Part shown: piece by piece, positions 17,403-27,242 of the stretch
How positions within the stretch are numbered: the first letter of the stretch is position 1
Layout of the letters: every line of letters begins with the position of its first letter
Assembly: GCA_021203515.1 (NCBI GenBank)
Contig: JAJQAY010000012.1
Span: 1-43,759, forward strand
From: Bacteroides sp.
Lineage (GTDB): Bacteria > Bacteroidota > Bacteroidia > Bacteroidales > Bacteroidaceae
Length of the DNA stretch: 43,759 nt
Direction: 5' to 3'
The notes under the pieces: generated by a model
What the model saw: only the letters and a program-made list of their open reading frames with translations
Databases searched by the model: none
What the model was told of the DNA's origin: nothing
Made by a program: the position numbers and the translations under genes

Positions 17403-17471
17403 GCCTGGCTGCTATACTCAGCAATCGGAGTGAAACAGTAGGAGGGGGCAAAAGTAAAACAGCCCATCATA

Positions 17472-17541
17472 AAACGCAGATTAACGCAGATTTACGCAAA
17501 GATAAAATTTGCTCTGCGTTAATCTGCGTTAATCTGCGTTT
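17472..17541. repeat. Inverted repeat (ACGCAGATTA family), short-loop copy
   Basis: Left arm from 17472 and right arm 17512-17541 carry two to three ACGCAGATTA units each in inverted order, with a short centre lacking GGCTGCGC. It lies between the convergent tadA and alpha-galactosidase genes. Confidence 0.8.
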
Positions 17542-17578
17542 CTAAAGTGACATATTCCACTTCAGACTTTGAAATTTC

Positions 17579-19803
17579 TTATAGTGCACTGATTAATCTG
17601 TGCTGAAAGGGTCGTTGAGCCGTCGGCTCGATAACATGGCTTCGAGTAGGTGAATTCGTAAGCGCATTCAAACCTACTTTCATCAGATAATCACCGGAAT
17701 AAATCTTTCCATTGGCTGCCAACCGGGATTTGGCCGACGGCATCAGATTGATTTCTTCAACCTTGTATTGCTTATTCGGGTCGAATCCTTGTAACTTCAC
17801 CGCCATCAGCTTCTCCTGATAACGGGGATGGATATCGTAAGCAAACAATACAGCCTTATCGGTGTCCTTGCTTACGTAGTTCAAAGCCATGTGATTGCCT
17901 TCGTAGGGAGAAACCAGGCGATACTGAACACCATCCATGATGGCATTTTGCAAACGCTTCCAGTTGGCAACGGCAGTCTGACAATACGTCAGTTCATCGG
18001 CGCTAAGTTCTTTCAACCCGAGGTCGAAGCCCAGTTTGCACATGGAGGCTACATCGGTGCGGAACTTTACGGAGGTTGCCCGGTTCCAACTGGTTGCGTG
18101 CGCACACATTGCTTTGGCAGGGAAGAATTGTGAGAAACCCCACTGGATATAGATACGCTCTATCGGGTCGGTATTGTCGCTGCACCAGAATTCGGTGAAG
18201 TACTTCAGTGCCTCGTAGTCGCAACGGGCGCCGCCGCCGGAGCAAAGCATCATAGGCACATTGGGATAGTTCTCCTTTACACGCTTCAGCACATTGTAGA
18301 TGCCACGCACGTGGTCGATATAGAGTTGTCCCTGCTTGTTCTTCAGATACGGGGAATAGATGTTGGTGATAGGACTGTTGCAATCCCATTTAAAGAAAGT
18401 CACATCGGGATTTTCCTTCATGATGTCGGCTACGACATTGTACACATAGTCCTGCACCTTCGGATTGCTGAGGTCCAGTACCAACTGATTGCGGTAGTAA
18501 TAAGTATCGCGGTTGGGCAACGTGATGGCCCAGTCGGGATGTTGCTCGAACAGTTCGCTCTTGGGGTTCACCATTTCCGGTTCAATCCAAATGCCGAACT
18601 TGACACCGGCCTCCTTGGCTGCCTCCACCAGAGCGGGGATGCCGCCGGGCAGCTTGTCGTGAGTCACTTCCAAATCGCCCAACCGGCATGGTCGTTCTTG
18701 CGAGGATATTTGTTGCCAAACCAACCATCGTCTAGCAGGAACATATCCACGCCCAGATGCTTGGCTTCTTTCATCAGTTCGGCCAGTATCTCCTGGTTGA
18801 AGTTGAAGCCGGTATTCTCCCAGTTGTTCAGCAAAGTCATGCGACTGCCTTTGCCATCTTTCAGGCTGTGGTTCAGCGCCCATGCGTGGAGGTTGCGGCT
18901 GCCTTCGCCTGCTCCGTTATAGCTCAAGGTAAAGATGAACTCCGGAGTGGTGAATACTTCGTTGGGTTTCAGTTCGTAGATGGATGCATAGGGGTTGATG
19001 GCGGGAATGACGCGCAGATTGCCTACATTATCTACCTCGAAAGTGAAGCGGAAGTTGCCCGTCCAGCCCAGTGTACCCATCAGCACGTTGCCTTGATGTT
19101 CGTCTACCGGTTGACCCAGTCCCACTTCAAAGAACGGATGGGTGAGCATGGCGGCGCGGCTGCCGAGTTTGGTGTCGATAACCTTCTTGCCGAACTGCAA
19201 CTGCTGGCTGCTCATTTGTGCTTCCTTTGCCCAGTCACTGCTGAACTCAGTAAGATAATAGTGGGAGTCTTCAAAGTAGAGCATGGTAGATGCGTAAGTA
19301 GACAGGGTAATCGGCTTCTTCTCTTGGTGCTTGATTTCACTCCAAGTCTTGATGACGTTCTCCTTGGGATAGGCCACATAGTGTAGCGTCACGTCTACCG
19401 GATATTTGTCGTCACGAAGCTGAATGACGGTTTCCGTACCTCCTTCTACTGCCTTGCTCGATGAAGACACATAATATAAAATGGTGGAAGGATTGCCGTC
19501 GCTGTGGGTGATGACGATGGCGGGCTCGAAGTAATCTTCATTGCCCGAACCGCTGTAGACTTCCCAGCCACGTGTACTCACGCTGCCGTCCGAACCGGCA
19601 TATCTGTTCCAACTGAAACTTTGTACATCTTCGGGATGGAGGAATTTCTCTCCTAAATAAGTTTGATACAAACGTCCGTTTTCTCCAATCTGGAGCACCA
19701 GGTCCGTATTGTCAGTAGAGATGCGGATGGTCTTTGGATCGTCCGCTGCATTGGCATATGTCATGGCTGACAATGCGAATAGAGTTGCTAGTAATGTTTT
19801 CAT
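17579..19803 (-). pseudogene. GH36-type alpha-galactosidase, frameshifted
   Basis: Secreted or periplasmic glycoside hydrolase (signal peptide MKTLLATLFALSAMTYANA) that would remove terminal alpha-galactose. The N-terminal beta-sandwich (about residues 25-330) is followed by the TIM barrel, with DDGWFGNKYPRKNDHAG, FGIWIEPEM, the nucleophile motif KWDCNSPIT (about residue 473) and the acid/base region SDNTDPIER (about 544). The first frame ends at 18664 after NDHAGWAIWK. One missing base at 18681-18682 (GGT TTG GGC) would restore NDHAGLGDLEVTHDK. Repaired length is about 741 residues. As it stands, the N-terminal fragment lacks both catalytic acids. The last 13 codons after IEPTAQ read into repeat-like sequence, so the original stop may have been lost (TGA to CGA). 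It sits 31 bases after DUF4834 on the same strand. Confidence 0.88.
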
Positions 19804-19834
19804 AGTGATTTATATATAAGTAATCTTTGGTATG

Positions 19835-20101
19835 TCAGTCCTTTATCTCCTCATAATCCACATATTCCCCTTCATCTTCGGAGAACAGCTTCTTATGCTT
19901 GGAAGGAGTTCCGTCTGTCTCAGGGTCTGTTTTGTTTTGTGAAGAGTTGGTTTGTTGATTTTCGCTCCTGGTTTGATAAGTACCCGATGACCGGCGACCA
20001 CCCAGTCCGAAGATGCTCCGGATAACGGTGCCGATAATGCTGAGCCCGATAAGCAGGATAGCAATAATAATGACGAAGAGGAAACCTAAAATATGAAACA
20101 T
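19835..20101 (-). CDS. DUF4834-type small membrane protein
   Basis: 88 residues: one strongly hydrophobic N-terminal helix (FVIIIAILLIGLSIIGTVI) followed by a Gly/Arg turn and a polar, acidic tail rich in Q, N, S, K and E, ending in EGEYVDYEEIKD. This matches the DUF4834 family of Bacteroidetes, which is often next to pssA. Function unknown. It lies 69 bases after pssA in the same direction, so it is likely in the phospholipid operon. Confidence 0.8.
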   Translation of the reverse strand: MFHILGFLFVIIIAILLIGLSIIGTVIRSIFGLGGRRSSGTYQTRSENQQTNSSQNKTDPETDGTPSKHKKLFSEDEGEYVDYEEIKD

Positions 20102-20170
20102 GGGCTAATGTCTTTTAAATGTGTTCGTTTTCTACGAACGGTAGAACAACAACTGTGCCAAAGAAAATGT

Positions 20171-20878
20171 TTACTCCTTTTTCCACGTGAGAAGCGAGAG
20201 CAGGATGTACCAGACAATAGCTGCCGCAAAGCCGCTGACTTTCAGGAATACAAGAAGCGGAATGCAGACTATCAGGAATATAAAGCTGACTTTATTGTCC
20301 TTCCATGACAGGCTCTTGGACTTCAGTGAGAACATCGGTATCTCTGATATCAGTAACCATGAGAACAGGCAGACCAATAAGAGCAGATACAACGGATGAA
20401 AACTCTCGGAAATCAGAACCCGATGCATTCCCGCTACTAGCGATGCCCAGAATAGAGCATTGGCAGGAACCGGTACTCCAATGAAAGAACTTGTCTGGCG
20501 TGTATCATTATTAAATTTGGCTAGGCGTAATGCGGAGAAAACGGAAATAAGGAAAGCAGCATAAGGCAGGTAGGGAGCCATGAACTCCATGTATCCCGGA
20601 TAATACATCTCTTTGAATAGAGAGAATACCACCAACGAAGGCGCCACGCCGAAACTTACGTCATCTGTCAGCGAGTCCAGGTCTTTCCCTATAGCGGAAT
20701 GGGCATCCAGCACACGTGCCATCATCCCGTCGAAGAAATCGAATACAGAGCTAAGGATGATGAAAGCCAGTGCAAGGTCATATTTGGCTTCAAATGCCAT
20801 GACGCAAGCGATGCACCCGGAGAATAAGTTCAGACAGGTCAGGGTATTGGGAATGGGGCGGGTGATGCAATTTGCCAT
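20171..20878 (-). CDS. pssA: CDP-diacylglycerol--serine O-phosphatidyltransferase
   Basis: Makes phosphatidylserine from CDP-diacylglycerol and serine at the inner membrane. 235 residues with about eight hydrophobic segments. It carries the complete CDP-alcohol phosphotransferase signature D47-x2-D50-G-x2-A54-R55-x8-G64-x3-D68-x3-D72. The next gene in the pathway, psd, ends 22 bases upstream on the same strand, so the two steps to phosphatidylethanolamine are co-expressed. Confidence 0.95.
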   Translation of the reverse strand: MANCITRPIPNTLTCLNLFSGCIACVMAFEAKYDLALAFIILSSVFDFFDGMMARVLDAHSAIGKDLDSLTDDVSFGVAPSLVVFSLFKEMYYPGYMEFMAPYLPYAAFLISVFSALRLAKFNNDTRQTSSFIGVPVPANALFWASLVAGMHRVLISESFHPLYLLLLVCLFSWLLISEIPMFSLKSKSLSWKDNKVSFIFLIVCIPLLVFLKVSGFAAAIVWYILLSLLTWKKE

Positions 20879-20900
20879 TGTTACTATTCTACTTAATTTA

Positions 20901-21590
20901 TTATTTTAGTTTGGCTATCACGGTTTGGTTACCGGTAGTCAGTTGTCCGAGTTTGACGAATACTTCCGTACCCAACGGGAGAAAAATATCCACGCGGGAA
21001 CCGAATTTGATGAAACCCATGTGCTCGTCTATATAGCACTCTTCGCCCGGTTCAGCGTAAGTGACGATGCGGCGTGCCATGGCTCCGGCTATCTGGCGTG
21101 CCATGATTTCCATTCCTTCGGGAGTCTCAATTACCACGGTGGAACGCTCGTTGTCTGTACTTGCCTTGGGTAGCCACGCTTTCATGAACTTGCCGTTCTG
21201 GTGGGATACCGACTTTACGGTTCCGTCCACCGGATACCAGTTGGCATGCACGTTGACAAGGCTCATAAAGATGGAAACCATGATGCGGCGGTCGTGGAAA
21301 TATTCATTCTCTTCTACTTCTTCTACCACCACAATCTTGCCGTCGGCAGGGGCAACCACGACTTTCTCGGTGTCTTCCTGTCCGAACAAACGGATAGGAC
21401 AACGGAAGAAGTTTACTAATATACCGTATACGATGAGGCTGATAGCTGCCACCACGTAAAAAGGAATTTTGCATTCTATGCCAAAGTAGAGCATGGCATT
21501 TATGGCGAGTAATAACAGTAGACTGCCTGCCAGTGTGTGTGTTCCTTCACGGTGAATACGTATCTTTTTTAGTTTTTTTAGTCGACCCAT
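20901..21590 (-). CDS. psd: Phosphatidylserine decarboxylase (short, archaeal-type)
   Basis: Converts phosphatidylserine to phosphatidylethanolamine. 229 residues, typical of the short PSD family. Two hydrophobic helices lie near the N-terminus (about residues 20-60). The core has [11 protein letters not shown] and [18 protein letters not shown]. The self-cleavage site is the Gly-Ser in [12 protein letters not shown] (about residue 200), where the serine becomes the pyruvoyl group. Head of the psd-pssA-DUF4834 operon; divergent from dnaE. Confidence 0.95.
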   Translation of the reverse strand: MGRLKKLKKIRIHREGTHTLAGSLLLLLAINAMLYFGIECKIPFYVVAAISLIVYGILVNFFRCPIRLFGQEDTEKVVVAPADGKIVVVEEVEENEYFHDRRIMVSIFMSLVNVHANWYPVDGTVKSVSHQNGKFMKAWLPKASTDNERSTVVIETPEGMEIMARQIAGAMARRIVTYAEPGEECYIDEHMGFIKFGSRVDIFLPLGTEVFVKLGQLTTGNQTVIAKLK

Positions 21591-21706
21591 GTATTTTGTT
21601 TATTCTTTAATCAATGTAAATTACCTGCAAAAATAGGCTTAATTTAAAAATCTAACAAGGATTTAGACAGAGAAATGCAGATGTTAATAACTTTTTGATG
21701 AATATT

Positions 21707-21737
21707 TTTGTTAGATGTTACATGAGTCGTACCTTTA
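21707..21737 (+). promoter_or_regulatory. dnaE promoter
   Basis: TTTG at 21707-21710 and TACCTTTA at 21730-21737 (7 of 8 to TAnnTTTG), separated by 19 bases, 27 bases before the chosen ATG. This supports starting dnaE at 21764 and not at the further upstream ATG codons, which lie inside the promoter. Confidence 0.6.
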
Positions 21738-21763
21738 TGCTCACATATAGAAAGGAAGTATTT

Positions 21764-24700
21764 ATGCAGGATTTTGTTCATTTGCACGTCCATACTCAGT
21801 ATTCTCTTCTCGACGGCCAGGCCAGTGTCAGCAGGCTGGTAGACAAGGCTATGAAGGATGGAATGAAGGGTATTGCCGTGACCGATCATGGCAACATGTT
21901 CGGTATCAAGGAATTTACCAACTACGTCAATAAGAAGAATAGCGGTCCGAAGGGAGAGATAAAAGACCTGAAGAAACGGATGGCAGGTATTGAGAGCGGT
22001 AGCATTGAGTGTGGCGATAAGGAAGCGGAGATTGCCGATTGCAAGGCGAAGATTGCGGAAGCCGAAAACAAACTGTTCAAGCCTGTTGTCGGTTGTGAAA
22101 TGTATGTGGCACGCCGCACGATGGATAAGAAGGAAGGTAAGCCCGACCAAAGCGGCTATCACTTGATTGTGTTGGCAAAGAATGAAAAGGGCTATCATAA
22201 TCTGATAAAGTTGGTGTCCCGTGCGTGGACAAAGGGCTATTATATGCGTCCGCGTACCGACCGCAGTGAGTTGGAGAAGTATCACGAAGGGTTGATTGTC
22301 TGTTCTGCCTGTATCGGTGGTGAGGTGCCCAAGCGAATTAACAACGACCAACTGGAAGAAGCCGAGGAGGCTGTGCACTGGTATAAGAACCTGTTCGGCG
22401 ATGACTATTATCTGGAACTGCAACGGCATAAGGCTACCGTGCCGCGTGCCAACCATGAGGCTTATCCCTTGCAACAAAAGGCAAATGCCAAGCTGCTGGA
22501 ATATGCCAAGAAATATAATATCAAGGTTATCTGCTCCAACGACGTTCACTTCGTAGACGAAGAGAATGCAGAAGCTCACGACCGCCTGATATGCCTTAGC
22601 ACGGGTAAAGATTTGGACGACCCTACTCGTATGCTTTATACCAAGCAGGAGTGGATGAAGACAAAAGCGGAGATGAACGAGCTCTTTGCCGATGTGCCCG
22701 AAGCGTTGTCCAATACATTGGAGATTTTGGATAAGGTGGAATACTACTCCATCGACCACGCGCCTATCATGCCCACCTTTGCCATTCCCGAAGACTTCGG
22801 AACGGAGGAGGAATACCGGAAGAAATATACCGAGAAAGACTTGTTCGACGAGTTCACACAGGACGAGACCGGAAAGGTTGTACTGGATGAAGAGGCCGCC
22901 AAGGATAAGATTAAGCGTTTGGGCGGATATGATAAGCTATATCGCATCAAGTTGGAAGCCGACTATCTTGCCAAGCTGGCGTTCGACGGGGCAAAGCGGA
23001 TTTACGGTGACCCTTTGTCGGATGAAGTAAAAGAGCGTATGATATTTGAGTTGTACATCATGAAGACGATGGGTTTCCCCGGATACTTCTTGATTGTGCA
23101 GGACTTTATCAACGCTGCCCGTACGCAGTTGGGTGTTTCGGTGGGACCGGGACGTGGTTCGGCTGCCGGTTCGGCGGTTGCCTACTGTCTGGGCATCACG
23201 AAGATTGACCCTATCCAGTACGACTTGCTGTTCGAACGTTTCTTGAACCCCGACCGTATCTCTTTGCCTGATATTGATGTAGACTTTGATGATGACGGAC
23301 GTGGCGAAGTGTTGCGTTGGGTGACGGAGAAGTACGGGCAGGAGAAAGTGGCGCATATCATTACATACGGTACGATGGCTACCAAGTTGGCTATCAAGGA
23401 CGTTGCCCGTGTGCAGAAGTTGCCTTTGTCGGAGTCCGACCGCTTGGCAAAGCTCGTACCCGATAAGATACCGGATAAGAAGCTGAACTTACCGAATGCG
23501 ATTGCCTATGTGCCGGAGTTGCAGGCGGCGGAAGCATCACCCGACCCGTTGGTACGCGATACGCTGAAATATGCCAAAATGCTCGAAGGCAATGTGCGTA
23601 GCACCGGTGTGCATGCTTGCGGCACGATTATCTGCCGTGACGATATCACCGACTGGGTGCCGGTAAGTACCGCCGATGATAAAGAGACAGGCGAGAAGAT
23701 GCTCGTTACCCAATATGAAGGATCCGTTATTGAAGATACGGGATTGATTAAGATGGACTTCCTGGGATTGAAGACACTCTCTATCATCAAGGAAGCCGTA
23801 GAAAATGTACGTCTGCACCGCGGGATGGAATTGGATATAGACAATATTTCCATTACAGACCCCGCTACCTATAAGTTATATAGCGACGGGCGCACTATTG
23901 GTACGTTCCAGTTTGAGTCCGCCGGTATGCAGAAGTATCTGCGTGAATTACAGCCGAGTACTTTCGAGGACTTGATTGCCATGAATGCCCTCTACCGTCC
24001 GGGGCCTATGGATTATATTCCGGACTTCATCGACCGTAAGTGGGGACGGAAACCGATTGAGTACGATATTCCTATTATGAAGAAGTACCTGAAAGATACG
24101 TACGGCATCACTGTCTATCAGGAACAGGTCATGCTTCTGTCCCGTCTGTTGGCAGACTTTACCCGTGGTGAGTCCGATGCCCTGCGTAAGGCAATGGGTA
24201 AAAAGCTGCGTGACAAGCTGGACCACATGAAGCCGAAATTCATTGCGGGCGGACAAAAGAACGGACACGATCCGAAAGTGCTCGAAAAGATTTGGACGGA
24301 CTGGGAGAAGTTTGCTTCTTATGCCTTCAACAAGTCTCACGCTACTTGCTATTCATGGGTAGCTTATCAGACAGGTTTCTTGAAAGCAAATTACCCCGCA
24401 GAATACATGGCTGCCGTAATGAGCCGAAGTTTGTCGAATATTACCGATATCACCAAACTCATGGACGAATGTAAGTCGATGGGTATCAAAGTGCTGGGGC
24501 CGGATGTGAACGAATCGAACCTAAAGTTTACGGTTAATAACGAAGGTAATATCCGTTTCGGACTGGGTGCTGTGAAAGGTGTGGGCGAAGGCGCTGTGCA
24601 GAGTATCATGGAAGAACGTGAGAAGAACGGGCCTTATACAGGCATCTTTGACTTTGTTCAACGTGTCAACCTGAATGCTTGCAACAAGAAGAACCTCGAA

Positions 24701-25561
24701 TGCCTTGCATTGGCAGGTGGTTTCGACAGCTTCCCCGAGTTGAAACGCGAGCAGTATTTTGCCGTGAACGCTAAGAATGAAGTATTCATCGAGACGTTGG
24801 TGCGCTATGGCAACCGTTATCAGGCGGATAAGTCAGCGGCAGTCAACTCCTTGTTTGGCGGAGAGAACGTGGTAGATATTGCTACTCCCGAAGTTCTTCC
24901 GGCAGAGCCTTGGAGCGACCTCGACCGTCTGAATAGGGAGCGCGATTTGGTAGGAATTTATCTTTCCGCCCATCCGCTAGATGAATATTCCGTCGTTTTG
25001 GAGCATGTTTGTAATACGCATATGGCGGATTTGGAAGATAAAGCCGCACTTGCCGGACGCGATATTACGATGGGCGGTATTGTTACTTCCGTTCGCCGGG
25101 GTATCAGTAAGAACGGCAATCCCTATGGTATCGCCAAGATAGAAGACTATTCCGGTTCAGCGGAGCTTCCCTTCTGGGGTAATGACTGGGTAACCTATCA
25201 GGGCTATCTGGGCGAACGTACCTTCCTTTATATTAAGGCGCGCTGCCAGCCCAAGCAGTGGAGACAGGATGAACTGGAACTGAAGATAACATCTATGGAA
25301 CTGTTGCCCGACGTCAAGGAGAAACTAATTGAAAAGATTACTATCCTTATCCCGCTCAGTATCTTGAACAAAGCGCTGGTGACTGAGTTGGGTGAGTTGA
25401 CAAAAGGAAGTCCCGGCACTACGGAACTTCATTTTAAAGTCACCGACCCGGAAAGCAAGATGAGTGTTGACCTGGTATCCCGCCCGGTGAAACTCTCGGT
25501 AGGGCGCGAACTTATCTCTTATTTAAAGGGGCGTCCGGAACTGGAGTTTCGTATCAATTAA
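21764..25561 (+). CDS. dnaE: DNA polymerase III alpha subunit
   Basis: Replicative DNA polymerase catalytic subunit, 1265 residues from ATG 21764. This start is chosen because the PHP domain begins at once (MQDFVHLHVHTQYSLLDG, with H6, H8, H10 as metal ligands) and because a promoter lies just upstream. The polymerase active site is in LPDIDVDFDDDGR (about residues 500-512), preceded by GPGRGSAAGSAVAYCLGI. The finger region has FQFESAGMQ, and HhH and OB-fold (GGIVTSVRRGISKNGNPYG) domains follow toward the C-terminus. Intact over 3.8 kb, with a terminator after the stop. The main internal control for the claim that damage in this window avoids essential genes. Confidence 0.98.
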   Translation: MQDFVHLHVHTQYSLLDGQASVSRLVDKAMKDGMKGIAVTDHGNMFGIKEFTNYVNKKNSGPKGEIKDLKKRMAGIESGSIECGDKEAEIADCKAKIAEAENKLFKPVVGCEMYVARRTMDKKEGKPDQSGYHLIVLAKNEKGYHNLIKLVSRAWTKGYYMRPRTDRSELEKYHEGLIVCSACIGGEVPKRINNDQLEEAEEAVHWYKNLFGDDYYLELQRHKATVPRANHEAYPLQQKANAKLLEYAKKYNIKVICSNDVHFVDEENAEAHDRLICLSTGKDLDDPTRMLYTKQEWMKTKAEMNELFADVPEALSNTLEILDKVEYYSIDHAPIMPTFAIPEDFGTEEEYRKKYTEKDLFDEFTQDETGKVVLDEEAAKDKIKRLGGYDKLYRIKLEADYLAKLAFDGAKRIYGDPLSDEVKERMIFELYIMKTMGFPGYFLIVQDFINAARTQLGVSVGPGRGSAAGSAVAYCLGITKIDPIQYDLLFERFLNPDRISLPDIDVDFDDDGRGEVLRWVTEKYGQEKVAHIITYGTMATKLAIKDVARVQKLPLSESDRLAKLVPDKIPDKKLNLPNAIAYVPELQAAEASPDPLVRDTLKYAKMLEGNVRSTGVHACGTIICRDDITDWVPVSTADDKETGEKMLVTQYEGSVIEDTGLIKMDFLGLKTLSIIKEAVENVRLHRGMELDIDNISITDPATYKLYSDGRTIGTFQFESAGMQKYLRELQPSTFEDLIAMNALYRPGPMDYIPDFIDRKWGRKPIEYDIPIMKKYLKDTYGITVYQEQVMLLSRLLADFTRGESDALRKAMGKKLRDKLDHMKPKFIAGGQKNGHDPKVLEKIWTDWEKFASYAFNKSHATCYSWVAYQTGFLKANYPAEYMAAVMSRSLSNITDITKLMDECKSMGIKVLGPDVNESNLKFTVNNEGNIRFGLGAVKGVGEGAVQSIMEEREKNGPYTGIFDFVQRVNLNACNKKNLECLALAGGFDSFPELKREQYFAVNAKNEVFIETLVRYGNRYQADKSAAVNSLFGGENVVDIATPEVLPAEPWSDLDRLNRERDLVGIYLSAHPLDEYSVVLEHVCNTHMADLEDKAALAGRDITMGGIVTSVRRGISKNGNPYGIAKIEDYSGSAELPFWGNDWVTYQGYLGERTFLYIKARCQPKQWRQDELELKITSMELLPDVKEKLIEKITILIPLSILNKALVTELGELTKGSPGTTELHFKVTDPESKMSVDLVSRPVKLSVGRELISYLKGRPELEFRIN

Positions 25562-25611
25562 GGAGCTATACTGAATTCTTATACATAATATTCTATTATT
25601 CTAAACGTATT

Positions 25612-25653
25612 AAAGGATCTGCTCTTTGTATATAAAGAAAGGCAGATCCTTTT
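25612..25653. terminator. Bidirectional terminator between dnaE and the PUL
   Basis: Stem AAAGGATCTGC (25612-25622) with GCAGATCCTTT (25642-25652), further pairing TCTTT/AAAGA inside, T-rich on the plus side and A-rich before it. It lies between the convergent dnaE and sulfatase genes. Confidence 0.75.
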
Positions 25654-25658
25654 AATAT

Positions 25659-27227
25659 TTATTCTTTTCCGCTTTGATCGGGATTTCGTTCGATATAGTA
25701 GTTTATTCTTTCGGTCCAACGTTTATTTTCAAGAGGGAAAACATCAGAACTTTCAGCCCATTTGTTCCACTTAGCTTCTAGTTTCTTTGCTTCTTTGGGA
25801 TATTGGGCGGACAAATCTGTAGTTTCGAACGGGTCTTTCGATAAATCAATCAATTCCCATGGCTCATTCCGACTACCACGTACCAGTTTCCAATTACCGG
25901 AAATAATAGCGCATGAACTTTGATGTTCAAAGAATAATTCTCTGCTTTTTATCTTTTCACCATTGATGGAAGGGAGCAGGCTGGTTCCCGGTAAGTTTTT
26001 CTTGTATGCTGTAGGATAATGGGCTTTAGCTATATCCATACATGTAGGCAATACATCGATGATGTGAGCAGATTGTCTGCAAATCTGCCCTTTCATTTTA
26101 TTCTTTGCAGCATCACCGTAAGATAGGATGAAAGGTGCGCTAGCACCTCCCTGGAAGCATTGAGACTTGTAGCTGCGATAAGGGGTATTACTTAAATCGG
26201 CCATTAACTGTCCCAGATACCCACCTTCTTTCGTTGCTCCGTTATCACTTAAAAAGAGGAATACGGTGTTATCCAACATACCTTTTTGCCTGATAGCTTC
26301 CACTAGCTCACCGATGCCGTCATTCACTATCTCAATCATGGCTGCATAGGTTGCCATATCGGTGATCCATTGCTGTTGCTGCTTTGGGGTAAGTGTTTCC
26401 CACGAAGGACGTTTCCCATCAAATTCCTTCTGAAAAACGGGATATTCCATATCTTCCGGCACGATCTTCATCTTCTTTTACCGTTCGAAGCGTTGCTTGC
26501 GCAATACATCATAGCCCACTTTATAGCGGTCTTTACACTTCTCTACATATTCTGCAGGAGCTTGCAGGGGTAAATGGGGAGCATAATGGGCTACGTACAT
26601 AAACATCGGCTGGTTGGTAGGATGTTGTTTGACAAAGCTGACGGCAGAATCAGTGATGGCGGTGGTGTAATAATAATCATCGGGGAATTCTGTAATTCTG
26701 TCCAAGTCATTATATACCAGCGTCGGCTTGTAATAGTTTCCGCCTCCGCTTAGGCAACCATAATATCTGTCGAATCCTCGTTGAGCCGGATAGCTGCCAT
26801 TAGGAGCATCAAAAGCTCCATCAAGAGTCACGTGCCATTTGCCACTCATGTAGGTGTGGTAGCCATTGGCTTTCATCACTTCGGCAATGGTCGGTATATT
26901 TTTAGTGATTTGTCCTCTGTATCCGGGACGGTGTTTGTCTACTGCTGTCATCCATCCCATTCCGACTTCATGCTGATAATGGCCTGTAAGCAAAGCTGCC
27001 CGGCTAGGGCAACTTCTTCCTGTATTTTTGAACAAGCTGAAGCGAACTCCGTTCTCTGCCAACTTATCGATGTTAGGAGTCTGGATTTCACTTCCATAAC
27101 AACCTAAATCGGAAAAACCCATATCGTCACACATAATCAATACGATATTGGGAGGGGTACTTGTTTGAGCCTGGATATAGGTAAAGCCTGCCCTTAATAA
27201 AAATGAAGTATATAATATTCTATTCAT
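25659..27227 (-). pseudogene. S-type sulfatase (arylsulfatase family) with in-frame TAA
   Basis: Exported sulfatase that would cleave sulfate esters from a glycan. After the N-terminal signal it has NIVLIMCDDMGFSDLGCYG (calcium-binding Asp pair) and the formylglycine motif SCPSRAALLTG (about residue 72). The active Ser implies maturation by an anaerobic sulfatase-maturating enzyme, not seen in this window. GKWHVT and the later FLSDNGATKEGG metal site are also present. The 523-codon frame is continuous except for TAA at 26478-26480, between LRKQRFER and KKMKIVPED. Without readthrough the product lacks the second half, with the C-terminal metal and substrate residues. The signal peptide has an unusual internal Arg. 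Last gene of the PUL, 15 bases after GH2. Confidence 0.88.
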
Positions 27228-27242
27228 AATTGCTGTAATTGA

